Shown here: one piece after another, positions 1 through 6,316 of the stretch | Layout of the letters: every line of letters begins with the position of its first letter | Position numbering within the stretch: position 1 is the first letter of the stretch | Origin: DSUN01 sp035527715 | Lineage (GTDB): Bacteria; Planctomycetota; PUPC01; DSUN01 | DNA length: 20,089 nucleotides | Assembly: GCA_035527715.1 (NCBI GenBank) | Contig: DATKZY010000196.1 | Span: 1-20,089 of the forward strand | Reading direction: 5' to 3' | Program-made: the position numbers and the translations under genes | Notes under the pieces: model-generated | What the model was told of the DNA's origin: nothing | Databases searched by the model: none | Seen by the model: only the letters and a program-made list of their open reading frames with translations

Positions 1-1
1 C

Positions 2-535
2 AACGGCTGGCGGGCGCCCAAGGAAGACGACTTCTCGCTCGCCGGCAAAGTCGAGATCAAGGACGGCTCGCTCATCCTCCGCGAGGGCGTGCCCTTCACC
101 GGCATCGCGTGGGAAGACGCCTTCCCGAAGGAGGACTTCGAGATCGCCTACGAGGCGAAGCGGTCGAACGGCATCGACATCTTCTGCGGCTGCACGGTGC
201 CGGTGGGCGACGAGCACGTCACCTTCGTCTGTGGCGGCTGGGGCGACAGCGTCGTCGGCCTCTCCAGCATCGACGACCGCAACGCCAGCGACAACGAGTT
301 CACCAAGGTTATGAGCTTCAAGAACGACCAGTGGTATTCCATGCGCCTGCGGGTAACGAAGGAAAAGATCGAGGCCTGGATCGACGACACCCAGGTCATC
401 GACTGCAAGCGCGAGGGCCACAAGTTCAGCATCTACCCCGAGCTCAACCCCTGCCGCCCCGTCGGCTTCTTCAGTTGGTCCACCGAGGGCACCCTGCGCA
501 ACATCGACATGAAGCGGCTGAAGGCCGAGAAGTGA
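2..535 (+). CDS. LamG/DUF1080-like (3-keto-disaccharide hydrolase fold) protein, 3' part only
   Basis: This is the C-terminal 177 residues of a gene that begins before the window; the frame is open from base 2 and ends with TGA at 533-535. The segments EDFEIAYEAKR, FCGCTVPVGDEHVTFVCGGWG, SVVGLSSIDDRNAS, WYSMRLRVTKEKIEAWID and LRNIDMKRL follow the alternating beta-strand pattern of the concanavalin-like DUF1080/LamG proteins that are abundant in planctomycetes. Such proteins are usually exported and are annotated as 3-keto-disaccharide hydrolases or glycan-binding domains; I cannot tell whether this copy is catalytic. The signal peptide, if present, lies outside the window. A GTG at 89 is in frame but would cut the domain, so it is not the start. 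The fold resembles the N-terminal domain of the sialidase at 4282 and the C-terminal domain of the protein at 14475. Confidence 0.78.
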   Translation, partial: NGWRAPKEDDFSLAGKVEIKDGSLILREGVPFTGIAWEDAFPKEDFEIAYEAKRSNGIDIFCGCTVPVGDEHVTFVCGGWGDSVVGLSSIDDRNASDNEFTKVMSFKNDQWYSMRLRVTKEKIEAWIDDTQVIDCKREGHKFSIYPELNPCRPVGFFSWSTEGTLRNIDMKRLKAEK

Positions 536-853
536 GGGCGCTCGCGCCCAGCACCGCGCCCTATTGAGATTGAGGACGAGGCAGAGCAAGAGCGAAAATG
601 AGAATTGGTATTTGAAGATTTGGCACCGGCTCCCACCGGCTCCCGGCTCTATTATCGCGACGAGCGCTCCGGGCGGTTGCGATACACACCAGCACGGCTC
701 TTCTCTAGCATGCCGCGGGGTACGGCGTCAAGACCAAAATCGTCAACCTAAAGGGAAATCGTGGGATTTGGGCAACACGCCCGAAAGACCTGACCCCATA
801 GCCTGCCATAGCCTGTGCCATTGCCTGGTGAAGCTCTTCCGCGAAATCCCCCT
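536..853. other. Intergenic stretch without a recognisable gene
   Basis: There is no convincing coding signal here. Positions 564-606 are a purine-rich low-complexity tract of GAG/GAC/GAA steps, of a kind often dispersed in related genomes. Around 799-822 the octamer ATAGCCTG occurs twice, 11 bases apart. Open frames through this stretch have arginine-rich, low-complexity translations and no start signal. I see no clear rho-independent terminator for the preceding gene. Confidence 0.5.
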
Positions 854-1012
854 TGTCATCCCGAGCCTGTCGAGGGACCTTTCGAGGGGGTGAACCAGCG
901 CGACAAGGGTAGCCGGTGCGATCAGCGTGTCGCCCTGAAAGGTTCCTCGACCCGTCCGACTTCGCTCAGGGCAGGCTTCGGCCGCCCGGGGCGGCCTTCG
1001 CTCGGAATGACA
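854..1012. repeat. 159-bp MITE-like element with 13-bp terminal inverted repeats
   Basis: The left end, 854-866, reads TGTCATCCCGAGC. The right end, 1000-1012, is the reverse complement of TGTCATTCCGAGC, which gives 12 matches of 13. Inside, CGAGGGACC (871-879) pairs imperfectly with GGTTCCTCG (941-949), so the whole segment can fold back on itself. The ends resemble a dispersed 'GTCATTCCGAGCGAAG' repeat that I recall from many environmental bacterial genomes. No transposase lies nearby, so a non-autonomous element or a structural repeat is likely. Only one copy is in the window. Confidence 0.55.
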
Positions 1013-1096
1013 GGGGAGGGAACGGCGGCCCGGATGTGGTGGCGAGCACCGCGGGCCAATCCCCCCCTTGCCCAACCGCCCTCTTTCTGCTTTCAT

Positions 1097-1185
1097 ATCC
1101 GTGCCATCGGTGTCATCCGTGGTTGGGGTCCGCTCTTCGGCCTCGAGGAAGGGCTCAACCACGGATAGCACGGATGGGCACGGAT
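1097..1185. repeat. Inverted repeat of triple CACGGAT units
   Basis: The right arm, 1157-1185, contains three CACGGAT units starting at 1160, 1169 and 1179. The left arm, 1097-1124, is its imperfect reverse complement, with ATCCGTG at 1097, ATCGGTG at 1106 and ATCCGTG at 1115. The arms are about 28 nt long and are separated by a 32-nt loop. The 9-10 nt unit spacing matches two other repeats in this window (1237-1264 and 16896-16921). The function is unknown. Confidence 0.65.
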
Positions 1186-1236
1186 GGTGAGAGGGCCAGC
1201 AACCGGGCTTCCGACCCCGGCACCTTGTCTTCTCTT

Positions 1237-1264
1237 GTTCGTGCGGATTCGTGTCAATTCGTGG
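1237..1264 (-). repeat. Triple CACGAA-unit repeat
   Basis: On the plus strand TTCGTG starts at 1238, 1248 and 1258; on the minus strand these are three CACGAA units with an exact 10-nt period. The sequence resembles a dispersed repeat I recall from related genomes and is related in design to the CACGGAT and CGCGAAA triplets elsewhere in the window. It lies 57 nt before the GTG start of the glycoside hydrolase and may be in its upstream or leader region. Confidence 0.5.
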
Positions 1265-1307
1265 CCAGTCCGGTTCTTTGTTCTCTGCCCTCGTGCCGGC
1301 GCACGCC

Positions 1308-1313
1308 AGGAGG
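1308..1313 (+). promoter_or_regulatory. Ribosome binding site that sets the GTG start at 1321
   Basis: AGGAGG lies 7 nt before GTG 1321. It decides the start, because the same frame stays open back to 916 through repeat sequence that has no protein-like composition. The encoded protein then begins directly with a signal peptide. Confidence 0.8.
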
Positions 1314-1320
1314 ATTCAGC

Positions 1321-3915
1321 GTGGAACGCTACCCGATCCTCACCCGCCTTGTCTTCGCCCTTCTCACCCTTTCTGTGGCCTGTGCGGAGGATGCGATGTT
1401 TCCCTTCGTCATCTCGTACGACGCGCCGGACAACGTGACCAATGTGTCGAAGTGGCTGGATGCGCCCGCGGGCAAGAACGGCTTCGTGCGGGCGAAGGAC
1501 GGCCATTTCGTCACCGACGCCGGCCCCATCCGCTTCTGGGCGACGAATTTCTGCTTCGAGGCCTGCTTCCCGCCCCACGAGGTGGCCGAACGCGTGGCCG
1601 CACGCCTCGCACGCCTCGGCATCAACTGCGTGCGAATGCACCATATGGACAACCATTCGATCTGGGGCAAGAGCCCGAACAAGACGATCATTGACCCCGA
1701 GAAGCTCGAACGCCTCGACTATCTGATCCACCAGCTCAAGCTGCACGGGGTCTACACGAACCTGAATCTCCACGTCTCGCGCTGGCTCGACGACAAGGAG
1801 GGCTTCCCCCACCGCAACCAGCGGCCGAACTACGACAAGGGCCTCGACAACTTCGAGCCGCGGATGATCGAGCTTCAGCAGAAATACGCCCGCGACCTGC
1901 TCACCCATGAGAATCCCTACACCAAGACCGCCTACGTGGCCGAGCCGGCCATCGCGTTCGTCGAGATCAACAACGAGAACGCGCTGTTCGCCCAATGGGG
2001 CTGGGGCGGACTCGACCGGTTGCCCGATCCCTATGCGGCGACGTTCAGAACGCTGTGGAACACCTGGCTCCGCAAGAAGTACGGCACGACCGAGGCGCTG
2101 GCGAAGTCGTGGAACGTCGGCTCGCAGGCCCTCGGCGACGAGATGCTGACGAACGGCGACTTCGCGGCGCGCATCGGCGAGCCGTGGGTTCTCGAGCTGG
2201 CCGGCCCGGCCAAGGCCGCCTGGTCGGTCGTGCCCGACGGCCCGAACGGCAAGCCGTTTCTCCGCGTGGCCATCGAGAAGATGGGCGAGCAGGCCTGGAT
2301 TCCCCAATTCGTCCACGCCGGCCTCGACGTCAAGGAGGACCAGGTCTACACCCTCACGTTCCAGGTCCGGGCCGACAAGCGGCGGAGCTTCGCCGTGAAC
2401 TGCATGATGGCGCACGAGCCGTGGAAGCACCTCGGCTTCCACGCCAACGTGGACGCCGGCCCCGAGTGGACGCCGGTCCGCCTCGCCTTCCTCCCCAGCG
2501 CCGACGAGCCGAACGCGCGCATCAGCTTCACGAACCTGGCGCCGGGCACGCTCGACCTCGCGGCCGTGTCGCTGCGGCCCGGCGGCATCGTGGGCCTCGA
2601 GCCGGAGCAGAAGCTCGACGACGACACCGTGCCCGTCGTCCAGCACGGCCAGCTCACCGTCACCGCCGCGGCGCGGAACGACTTCGTGGACTTCCTGTGG
2701 GACACGGAGCGCGACTACTGGTGGGGGATGAACCGCTTCCTGAAGGACGAGCTGAAGTTGCAGGCCCTGGTGGCCGGCACCCAGCTCGGCTACAGCCCGA
2801 CCCACATCCAGGCGGGGCTGGACTACTGCGACGGCCACTCCTACTGGCAGCATCCGCACTTTCCGGGGAGGCCGTGGGACGGGGCGAACTGGACGGTGAA
2901 CAACATCGCGTTGGTCAACAGCCCGGCAGGGACGCTGGGCGACCTGGCGTCGCGGCGGGTCGGCGGCAAGCCCTACACCGTGAGCGAGTACAACCATCCC
3001 ACACCCATCCAGTATGCCGCCGAGGGCCTGCCGATGATCGCCGCCGTCGGCGCGTTCCAGGGCTGGGACGCCATTTACTCGTTCGCCTACTGCCACAACG
3101 ATCGCTTCGAGCCTCGGCGGGTGGACAGCTTTTTCGACATCAAGGGCGACCCGGCCAAGCTGGCCCACTCGATCGCCTGCGCCGCCATCTTCCTGCGGGG
3201 CAACGTGAAGCCGGCCATCGGGCCGCCCTTCGCCTGCATGTCGCAGAAGGCCGAGCGGGAACAGCTCCGTCGCTCGCTCAATGCCTGGGGCCTGAAGACA
3301 GGCCACGACGAGCGATATGCGCTCCTCCGCTGGGTAGGGATCGCGCTGGGCGATGTTCCCCTGCCTATGAAACCCGTGCCGCCCATCCCCGCGGACACGA
3401 AGGTGCTGGCGTCCCAGACAGGGGAGATTCGCTGGGATGTTTCGGAGAAGGGGGCGGGATATTTCACCGTGAGCGCGCCGCGGGCGAAGGTCTTCACGGG
3501 CTTCGTGCGGGGGCGGACGTTTGACCTGGGCGGCGGGGTGACGCTTGCCATTGGCAAGACGGCGCTCGACTGGGCGACGGTGACGATGACGTGCATCGAG
3601 GGCGAGGGCTTCAACAGGCCGGGCCGCATCCTCATCGCCGCGACGGGCGACATCCACAACAAGGGCGCCCAGCTCCGCGACCTCGGCGGCAATCGCGTGA
3701 CGCTCAGCAACCAGTGGGGCGAGGAGCCCGTGATGTGCGAGGGCGTGCCTGCCGAGATCGTCCTGCCTGCCGCGCCCGACCGCGCGAAGCTCTATCCGCT
3801 CGACGAATCGGGCAACCGCCGCGAGGCCGTGGCCGTCGCGGCCCGCGACGGCAAGGCCCTCCTCAAGCTCGGCCCGGAGCACAAGACGATCTGGTACGAG
3901 GTCGAGGTGCGGTAG
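1321..3915 (+). CDS. Secreted clan GH-A (GH5-like) glycoside hydrolase with internal carbohydrate-binding module
   Basis: The product has 864 residues. Residues 1-22 are a signal peptide ending near VACA/ED. The barrel starts with GPIRFWATNF and LARLGINCVRMHHMD, typical of cellulase-family (GH5-like) TIM barrels. FVEINNEN holds the predicted acid/base E219, and YTVSEYNHP holds the predicted nucleophile E556; this is the strand 4/strand 7 pair of clan GH-A. Between them, residues about 275-421 look like a CBM4/9-type beta-sandwich (LTNGDFA at its start, WTPVRLAF, ARISFTNL), so the binding module is inserted in the catalytic region. The C-terminal portion (about 690-864) is beta-rich. The substrate is unknown; an exo- or endo-acting enzyme on plant or algal glycan is plausible. 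The gene converges on the minus-strand cluster. Confidence is high for a GH-A hydrolase and low for the specific activity. Confidence 0.85.
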   Translation: MERYPILTRLVFALLTLSVACAEDAMFPFVISYDAPDNVTNVSKWLDAPAGKNGFVRAKDGHFVTDAGPIRFWATNFCFEACFPPHEVAERVAARLARLGINCVRMHHMDNHSIWGKSPNKTIIDPEKLERLDYLIHQLKLHGVYTNLNLHVSRWLDDKEGFPHRNQRPNYDKGLDNFEPRMIELQQKYARDLLTHENPYTKTAYVAEPAIAFVEINNENALFAQWGWGGLDRLPDPYAATFRTLWNTWLRKKYGTTEALAKSWNVGSQALGDEMLTNGDFAARIGEPWVLELAGPAKAAWSVVPDGPNGKPFLRVAIEKMGEQAWIPQFVHAGLDVKEDQVYTLTFQVRADKRRSFAVNCMMAHEPWKHLGFHANVDAGPEWTPVRLAFLPSADEPNARISFTNLAPGTLDLAAVSLRPGGIVGLEPEQKLDDDTVPVVQHGQLTVTAAARNDFVDFLWDTERDYWWGMNRFLKDELKLQALVAGTQLGYSPTHIQAGLDYCDGHSYWQHPHFPGRPWDGANWTVNNIALVNSPAGTLGDLASRRVGGKPYTVSEYNHPTPIQYAAEGLPMIAAVGAFQGWDAIYSFAYCHNDRFEPRRVDSFFDIKGDPAKLAHSIACAAIFLRGNVKPAIGPPFACMSQKAEREQLRRSLNAWGLKTGHDERYALLRWVGIALGDVPLPMKPVPPIPADTKVLASQTGEIRWDVSEKGAGYFTVSAPRAKVFTGFVRGRTFDLGGGVTLAIGKTALDWATVTMTCIEGEGFNRPGRILIAATGDIHNKGAQLRDLGGNRVTLSNQWGEEPVMCEGVPAEIVLPAAPDRAKLYPLDESGNRREAVAVAARDGKALLKLGPEHKTIWYEVEVR

Positions 3916-3940
3916 GCCCTAGGGAAGGGGGCCTGCCTAC
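3912..3940 (+). terminator. Hairpin at the stop codon of the glycoside hydrolase
   Basis: GTAGGC (3912-3917, containing the TAG stop) pairs with GCCTAC (3935-3940), and an alternative inner pairing AGGCCC/GGGCCT is possible. No T-run follows, so an intrinsic terminator is uncertain. It sits between convergent transcripts. Confidence 0.3.
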
Positions 3941-3973
3941 GGGAAGAGGGGAAGGAATCGGCGAAGACCGGGG

Positions 3974-4189
3974 TCATCGCTTTGCAACCCCGTGGAGGTA
4001 GTGGTCGTGGTTGCGGGCCATGTCGGGGGGGAGCCCCTTGGAGATGCCGATCACGTCGCGAAGGCGGTCAGCCAGCGTGCGCGGCCGCTCGGCCCCGGCG
4101 GGCTCAACCCGCACTTCGAGCCCCTCGGGCAGGTTTGCCGCGTCGTCGAGCACGATTGCGCCGTTCTTGACGTGTCCCGTATAGATCAT
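3974..4189 (-). CDS. Small antitoxin-like protein (71 aa), function unproven
   Basis: The product begins MIYTGHVKNGAIVLDDAANLPEG and ends DMARNHDHYLHGVAKR. The N-terminal pattern 'G-x-V-K-x-G-x-I-V-L-D-D..LPEG..V.V' resembles small beta-strand antitoxin-like proteins (DUF104/AbrB-like) common in planctomycetes and cyanobacteria. The C-terminal pattern 'L-x-D-x-I-G..GLP-D-M-A-x-N-x-D-H-Y-L-H-G' recurs in that group. The ATG at 4189 is preferred because AAGGGG lies just upstream; an in-frame TTG at 4216 has no such site. No PIN or RelE-like toxin lies next to it, so it may be an orphan or a regulator. It has its own candidate promoter at 4237-4265, separate from the sialidase gene. Confidence 0.7.
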   Translation of the reverse strand: MIYTGHVKNGAIVLDDAANLPEGLEVRVEPAGAERPRTLADRLRDVIGISKGLPPDMARNHDHYLHGVAKR

Positions 4190-4236
4190 GTGGCACCCCT
4201 TACATTGCTGCCTCAAGCTCCTGTCGGGCCTCTCAT

Positions 4237-4265
4237 ATGATACCCAATCCCTGCTCGGAAGGCAA
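4237..4265 (-). promoter_or_regulatory. Candidate sigma70-type promoter for the small antitoxin-like gene
   Basis: Read on the minus strand, TTGCCT (4265-4260) is followed after exactly 17 nt by TATCAT (4242-4237), matching 4/6 and 5/6 of the -35 and -10 consensus. Transcription would start near 4230, leaving a leader of about 40 nt before ATG 4189. It lies between the sialidase stop and the small gene. Confidence 0.4.
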
Positions 4266-4281
4266 CGGCGGATGGTGGATG

Positions 4282-5907
4282 CTATCGAATGCGGTCAGCG
4301 CCGTCGGTGAGCCAGTCGAGGGGGAAGCGGGCGAAGGTGATCTTCTCGTAGGCGCCGCGGTCGCCGCGCTCGTAGAGGCAGCCGATGGTCATGTCGGGCA
4401 GGACGGTGAGGCACGAGTAGGCCGACGGGCCGGGGTTGATGGTCTTCGCCACAGGCCACGTCCTGCCCTCGTCGTAGCTGAGGCGGACGGTCATGTTCAC
4501 GCGGCTCGCGCTCGCGGGGTTCGAGAAGAGCAGCCGATTCTTCCCGTGCGTCTCGGCGAGGGTGTAACGCAGGAAGCTGGCCTGACAGACCGGCTCGACG
4601 AGGGCCTCGTCGAGGGCGGGGGGCGCCCACGTGAGGCCGCCGTCGTTGCTCGTCGAGACGGCGCGGCGGTGCTTGCCGGCGTAGGAGCGCATGTTCATCA
4701 TCAGCGTGCCGTCGGCCAGCTCGGCGACCTGGCACTCGTTCACCTTGTCGGTGATCGTGCCGCCGAGCTTCCAGGTGGCGCCGTGGTCGTCGCTGTAGAT
4801 GACGTGGGAGCCGTAGGGGTGCTTCTTGGGGTCGCTGTGGTCGGAGTTGTCGCAGGGGATCACCATTCGGCCGCTCTTGAGCTGGATGCCCACGCCCGGC
4901 CCGGTGGCGTACCAGCGCCAGTGCGGCTTGCGGGTCGTGTCGCTGATGTTCACGGGCTCCGACCAGGTGAGGCCGTCGTCGGTGCTCTTGGTGAGCCACA
5001 CGGTGCGCGGCTCGGAGGTCGTGCCCTTCATGATGTGGCCTTCCGGCTCGTCGCTGCGGTTGCGCGTGAGCGGCATCCAGATGGTGCCGGTCGAGCGGTC
5101 CACGACGGGGCAGGGGTTGCCGATGACGTGCGGGCCGTGGTCGGCGACGACCTGCATCTTGCCCCACGTCTTCCCGCCGTCGGTCGAGCGCTTGAGCACG
5201 ATGTCAATGTCGCCCGTGTCGCTGGAGCTTTTCTTGCGCCCCTCGCAGAAGGCGAGGATCGTGCCCTTCGGCGTCACGATGACCGCCGGGATGCGATAGG
5301 TGTGGTAGCCGTCGGTGCCACTCGTGAAGACCTCCACCTGGCCTTCGAGGGGCTTGGGGGGATCGGTCAGGTTGCCTTCGGCCGCGAACTCGCTGATCTG
5401 CATCGTGCTCCTCCAGGGACGGAAACCGAAGCTGACATCGCCCGTTGGCTTGAAGGGCGTTCTGTGGGCCTCCTTGCCGTCAATCAGGAAGACGATCTCG
5501 TCGCCCTTGCGGATCGCCTCGAAGAGGAAGGGCTTGCCCTCGGCGAGGAAGCCGGCGTTGGGCTTGAGCATCCGCGCGGAGCCGCCGAGGAGGGGGCCTT
5601 CGACGAAGAACTGGCCGCCGCGGCCGTCGAAGCCGAAGTGGCTGTGGCCTTCGAGGACGAACGAGGCCGCGCTGCTCTTGAGGCCCGAGATGGCCAGGCG
5701 CGCCTTCACGTGGAAGTCGCCTGGACCAAGAGCCTTGCCGGCGTAGAGGAAGTTGCTGACGCCGCCGCATTCGAGGGCGCCCTCGGCCTGCTTCCACTTC
5801 GCCCCGACCTCGCGGACGAGTTTCGCCGCGCCCTTCTCGACGAACGCCACCTCGCCGCCCGCCATTGCGGGCAAGAGAGCTGCCGCCACGAGCCACATCC
5901 GCACCAT
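4282..5907 (-). CDS. Secreted GH33 sialidase (exo-alpha-sialidase) with N-terminal LamG-like domain
   Basis: The product has 541 residues and would hydrolyse terminal sialic acids from glycoconjugates outside the cytoplasm. A signal peptide covers about residues 1-17 (MVRMWLVAAALLPAMAG). Residues about 20-180 form a LamG/DUF1080-like sandwich, and the six-bladed propeller follows. It shows YRIP with R205, D230 in SSSDTGDIDI as likely acid/base, E391 in NECQ and Y497 in AYSCL as the nucleophile pair, and R407 and R469 completing the arginine triad by family analogy. Five Asp-boxes (S-x-D-x-G-x-T-W) lie at about 241-248, 308-315, 372-379, 420-427 and 477-484. The start at 5907 is chosen because GGAGG lies 5 nt upstream and leads straight into the signal peptide. 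It is downstream of the symporter and GH127 genes, which supports a role in sialoglycan scavenging. Confidence 0.92.
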   Translation of the reverse strand: MVRMWLVAAALLPAMAGGEVAFVEKGAAKLVREVGAKWKQAEGALECGGVSNFLYAGKALGPGDFHVKARLAISGLKSSAASFVLEGHSHFGFDGRGGQFFVEGPLLGGSARMLKPNAGFLAEGKPFLFEAIRKGDEIVFLIDGKEAHRTPFKPTGDVSFGFRPWRSTMQISEFAAEGNLTDPPKPLEGQVEVFTSGTDGYHTYRIPAVIVTPKGTILAFCEGRKKSSSDTGDIDIVLKRSTDGGKTWGKMQVVADHGPHVIGNPCPVVDRSTGTIWMPLTRNRSDEPEGHIMKGTTSEPRTVWLTKSTDDGLTWSEPVNISDTTRKPHWRWYATGPGVGIQLKSGRMVIPCDNSDHSDPKKHPYGSHVIYSDDHGATWKLGGTITDKVNECQVAELADGTLMMNMRSYAGKHRRAVSTSNDGGLTWAPPALDEALVEPVCQASFLRYTLAETHGKNRLLFSNPASASRVNMTVRLSYDEGRTWPVAKTINPGPSAYSCLTVLPDMTIGCLYERGDRGAYEKITFARFPLDWLTDGADRIR

Positions 5908-5926
5908 ATGCGCCTCCATATCATGA

Positions 5927-6115
5927 TCATGCCGGCGGCTCAAGGCCGTCCGGCAGGTTCTCGAGGTCGTCCAGGTCCTTGTGCCGGCCGCTGGCCTGCT
6001 CTCTGGCTCTCAGATGCTTTGGGGTGATCGGGCTCGCCGCGAAGTCCTCAACACGACTGGCGTTGAACGACCTCAAGAGTTCTCTGAAGTCGGGCGGTAG
6101 ATGGGTCGTAGCCAT
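5927..6115 (-). pseudogene. Internally deleted nucleotidyltransferase (MNT/DUF6036-like) remnant
   Basis: This 62-codon frame starts with LPPDFRELLRSFNASRVE, which resembles the N-terminus of small nucleotidyltransferase proteins that normally continue with a 'YLLVGGYAV' strand and a G-[GS]-x(n)-D-x-D active site. Here the sequence jumps directly to SPITPKHLRAREQASGRHKD followed by LDDLENLP, which resembles their C-terminus. The catalytic core, roughly 90-100 residues by my recollection of the family, is missing although the frame is kept. The product could not be a nucleotidyltransferase. Its first 68 nt overlap the 3' end of the gene at 6048-6260 in a different frame. The sialidase ATG follows 19 nt after its stop, so it may still be transcribed and translated in the operon. 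The assignment rests on family memory rather than alignment. Confidence 0.6.
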
Positions 6116-6260
6116 AGACGATCTGCCGCATGGTCTCCAGGGCCTCGAGGCGCTCCTGCGGGGTCCGCGAGAGCCAGTACTCCCGTTCGTCCGACTCGGC
6201 GGAGAGCGGCCTCACGGAGAACGCAGACTTGTCCATTCGCAGCGAGTCAATTCTCGACAT
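6048..6260 (-). CDS. Small conserved protein (70 aa) partnered with the nucleotidyltransferase remnant
   Basis: The protein contains FSVRPLSAESDEREYWLSRT, then PQERLEALETMRQIVYGYDP and STARLQRTLEVV. I recall this pattern in small hypothetical proteins encoded directly upstream of MNT-like nucleotidyltransferases, which suggests the antitoxin-like or accessory half of a two-gene module. It has no signal peptide and is rich in charged helix formers. ATG 6260 is used; an ATG at 6236 (M9) is an equally plausible start because family members usually begin close to the FSVRPL motif. Its last 68 nt encode the N-terminus of the remnant at 5927-6115 in the +1 frame. It lies 56 nt after the symporter gene. 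No function can be assigned with confidence. Confidence 0.6.
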   Translation of the reverse strand: MSRIDSLRMDKSAFSVRPLSAESDEREYWLSRTPQERLEALETMRQIVYGYDPSTARLQRTLEVVQRQSC

Positions 6261-6316
6261 GCCTGTATGCTATCACGAACGCCTCGGCGGGTAAAGGGCC
6301 GAGGAACTTGCTCAAG

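Noticed and set aside
916..1320. N-terminal extension of the glycoside hydrolase to position 916
   Set aside because: It translates dispersed repeats. The AGGAGG site and signal peptide fix the start at GTG 1321.
1093..3882. A 929-codon minus-strand open frame opposite the glycoside hydrolase
   Set aside because: Low-complexity Arg/Val/His-rich translation. The plus strand has a signal peptide, ribosome site and catalytic motifs.
4237..6027. A 596-codon plus-strand open frame opposite the sialidase
   Set aside because: Compositional shadow; the minus strand shows five Asp-boxes and the YRIP motif.
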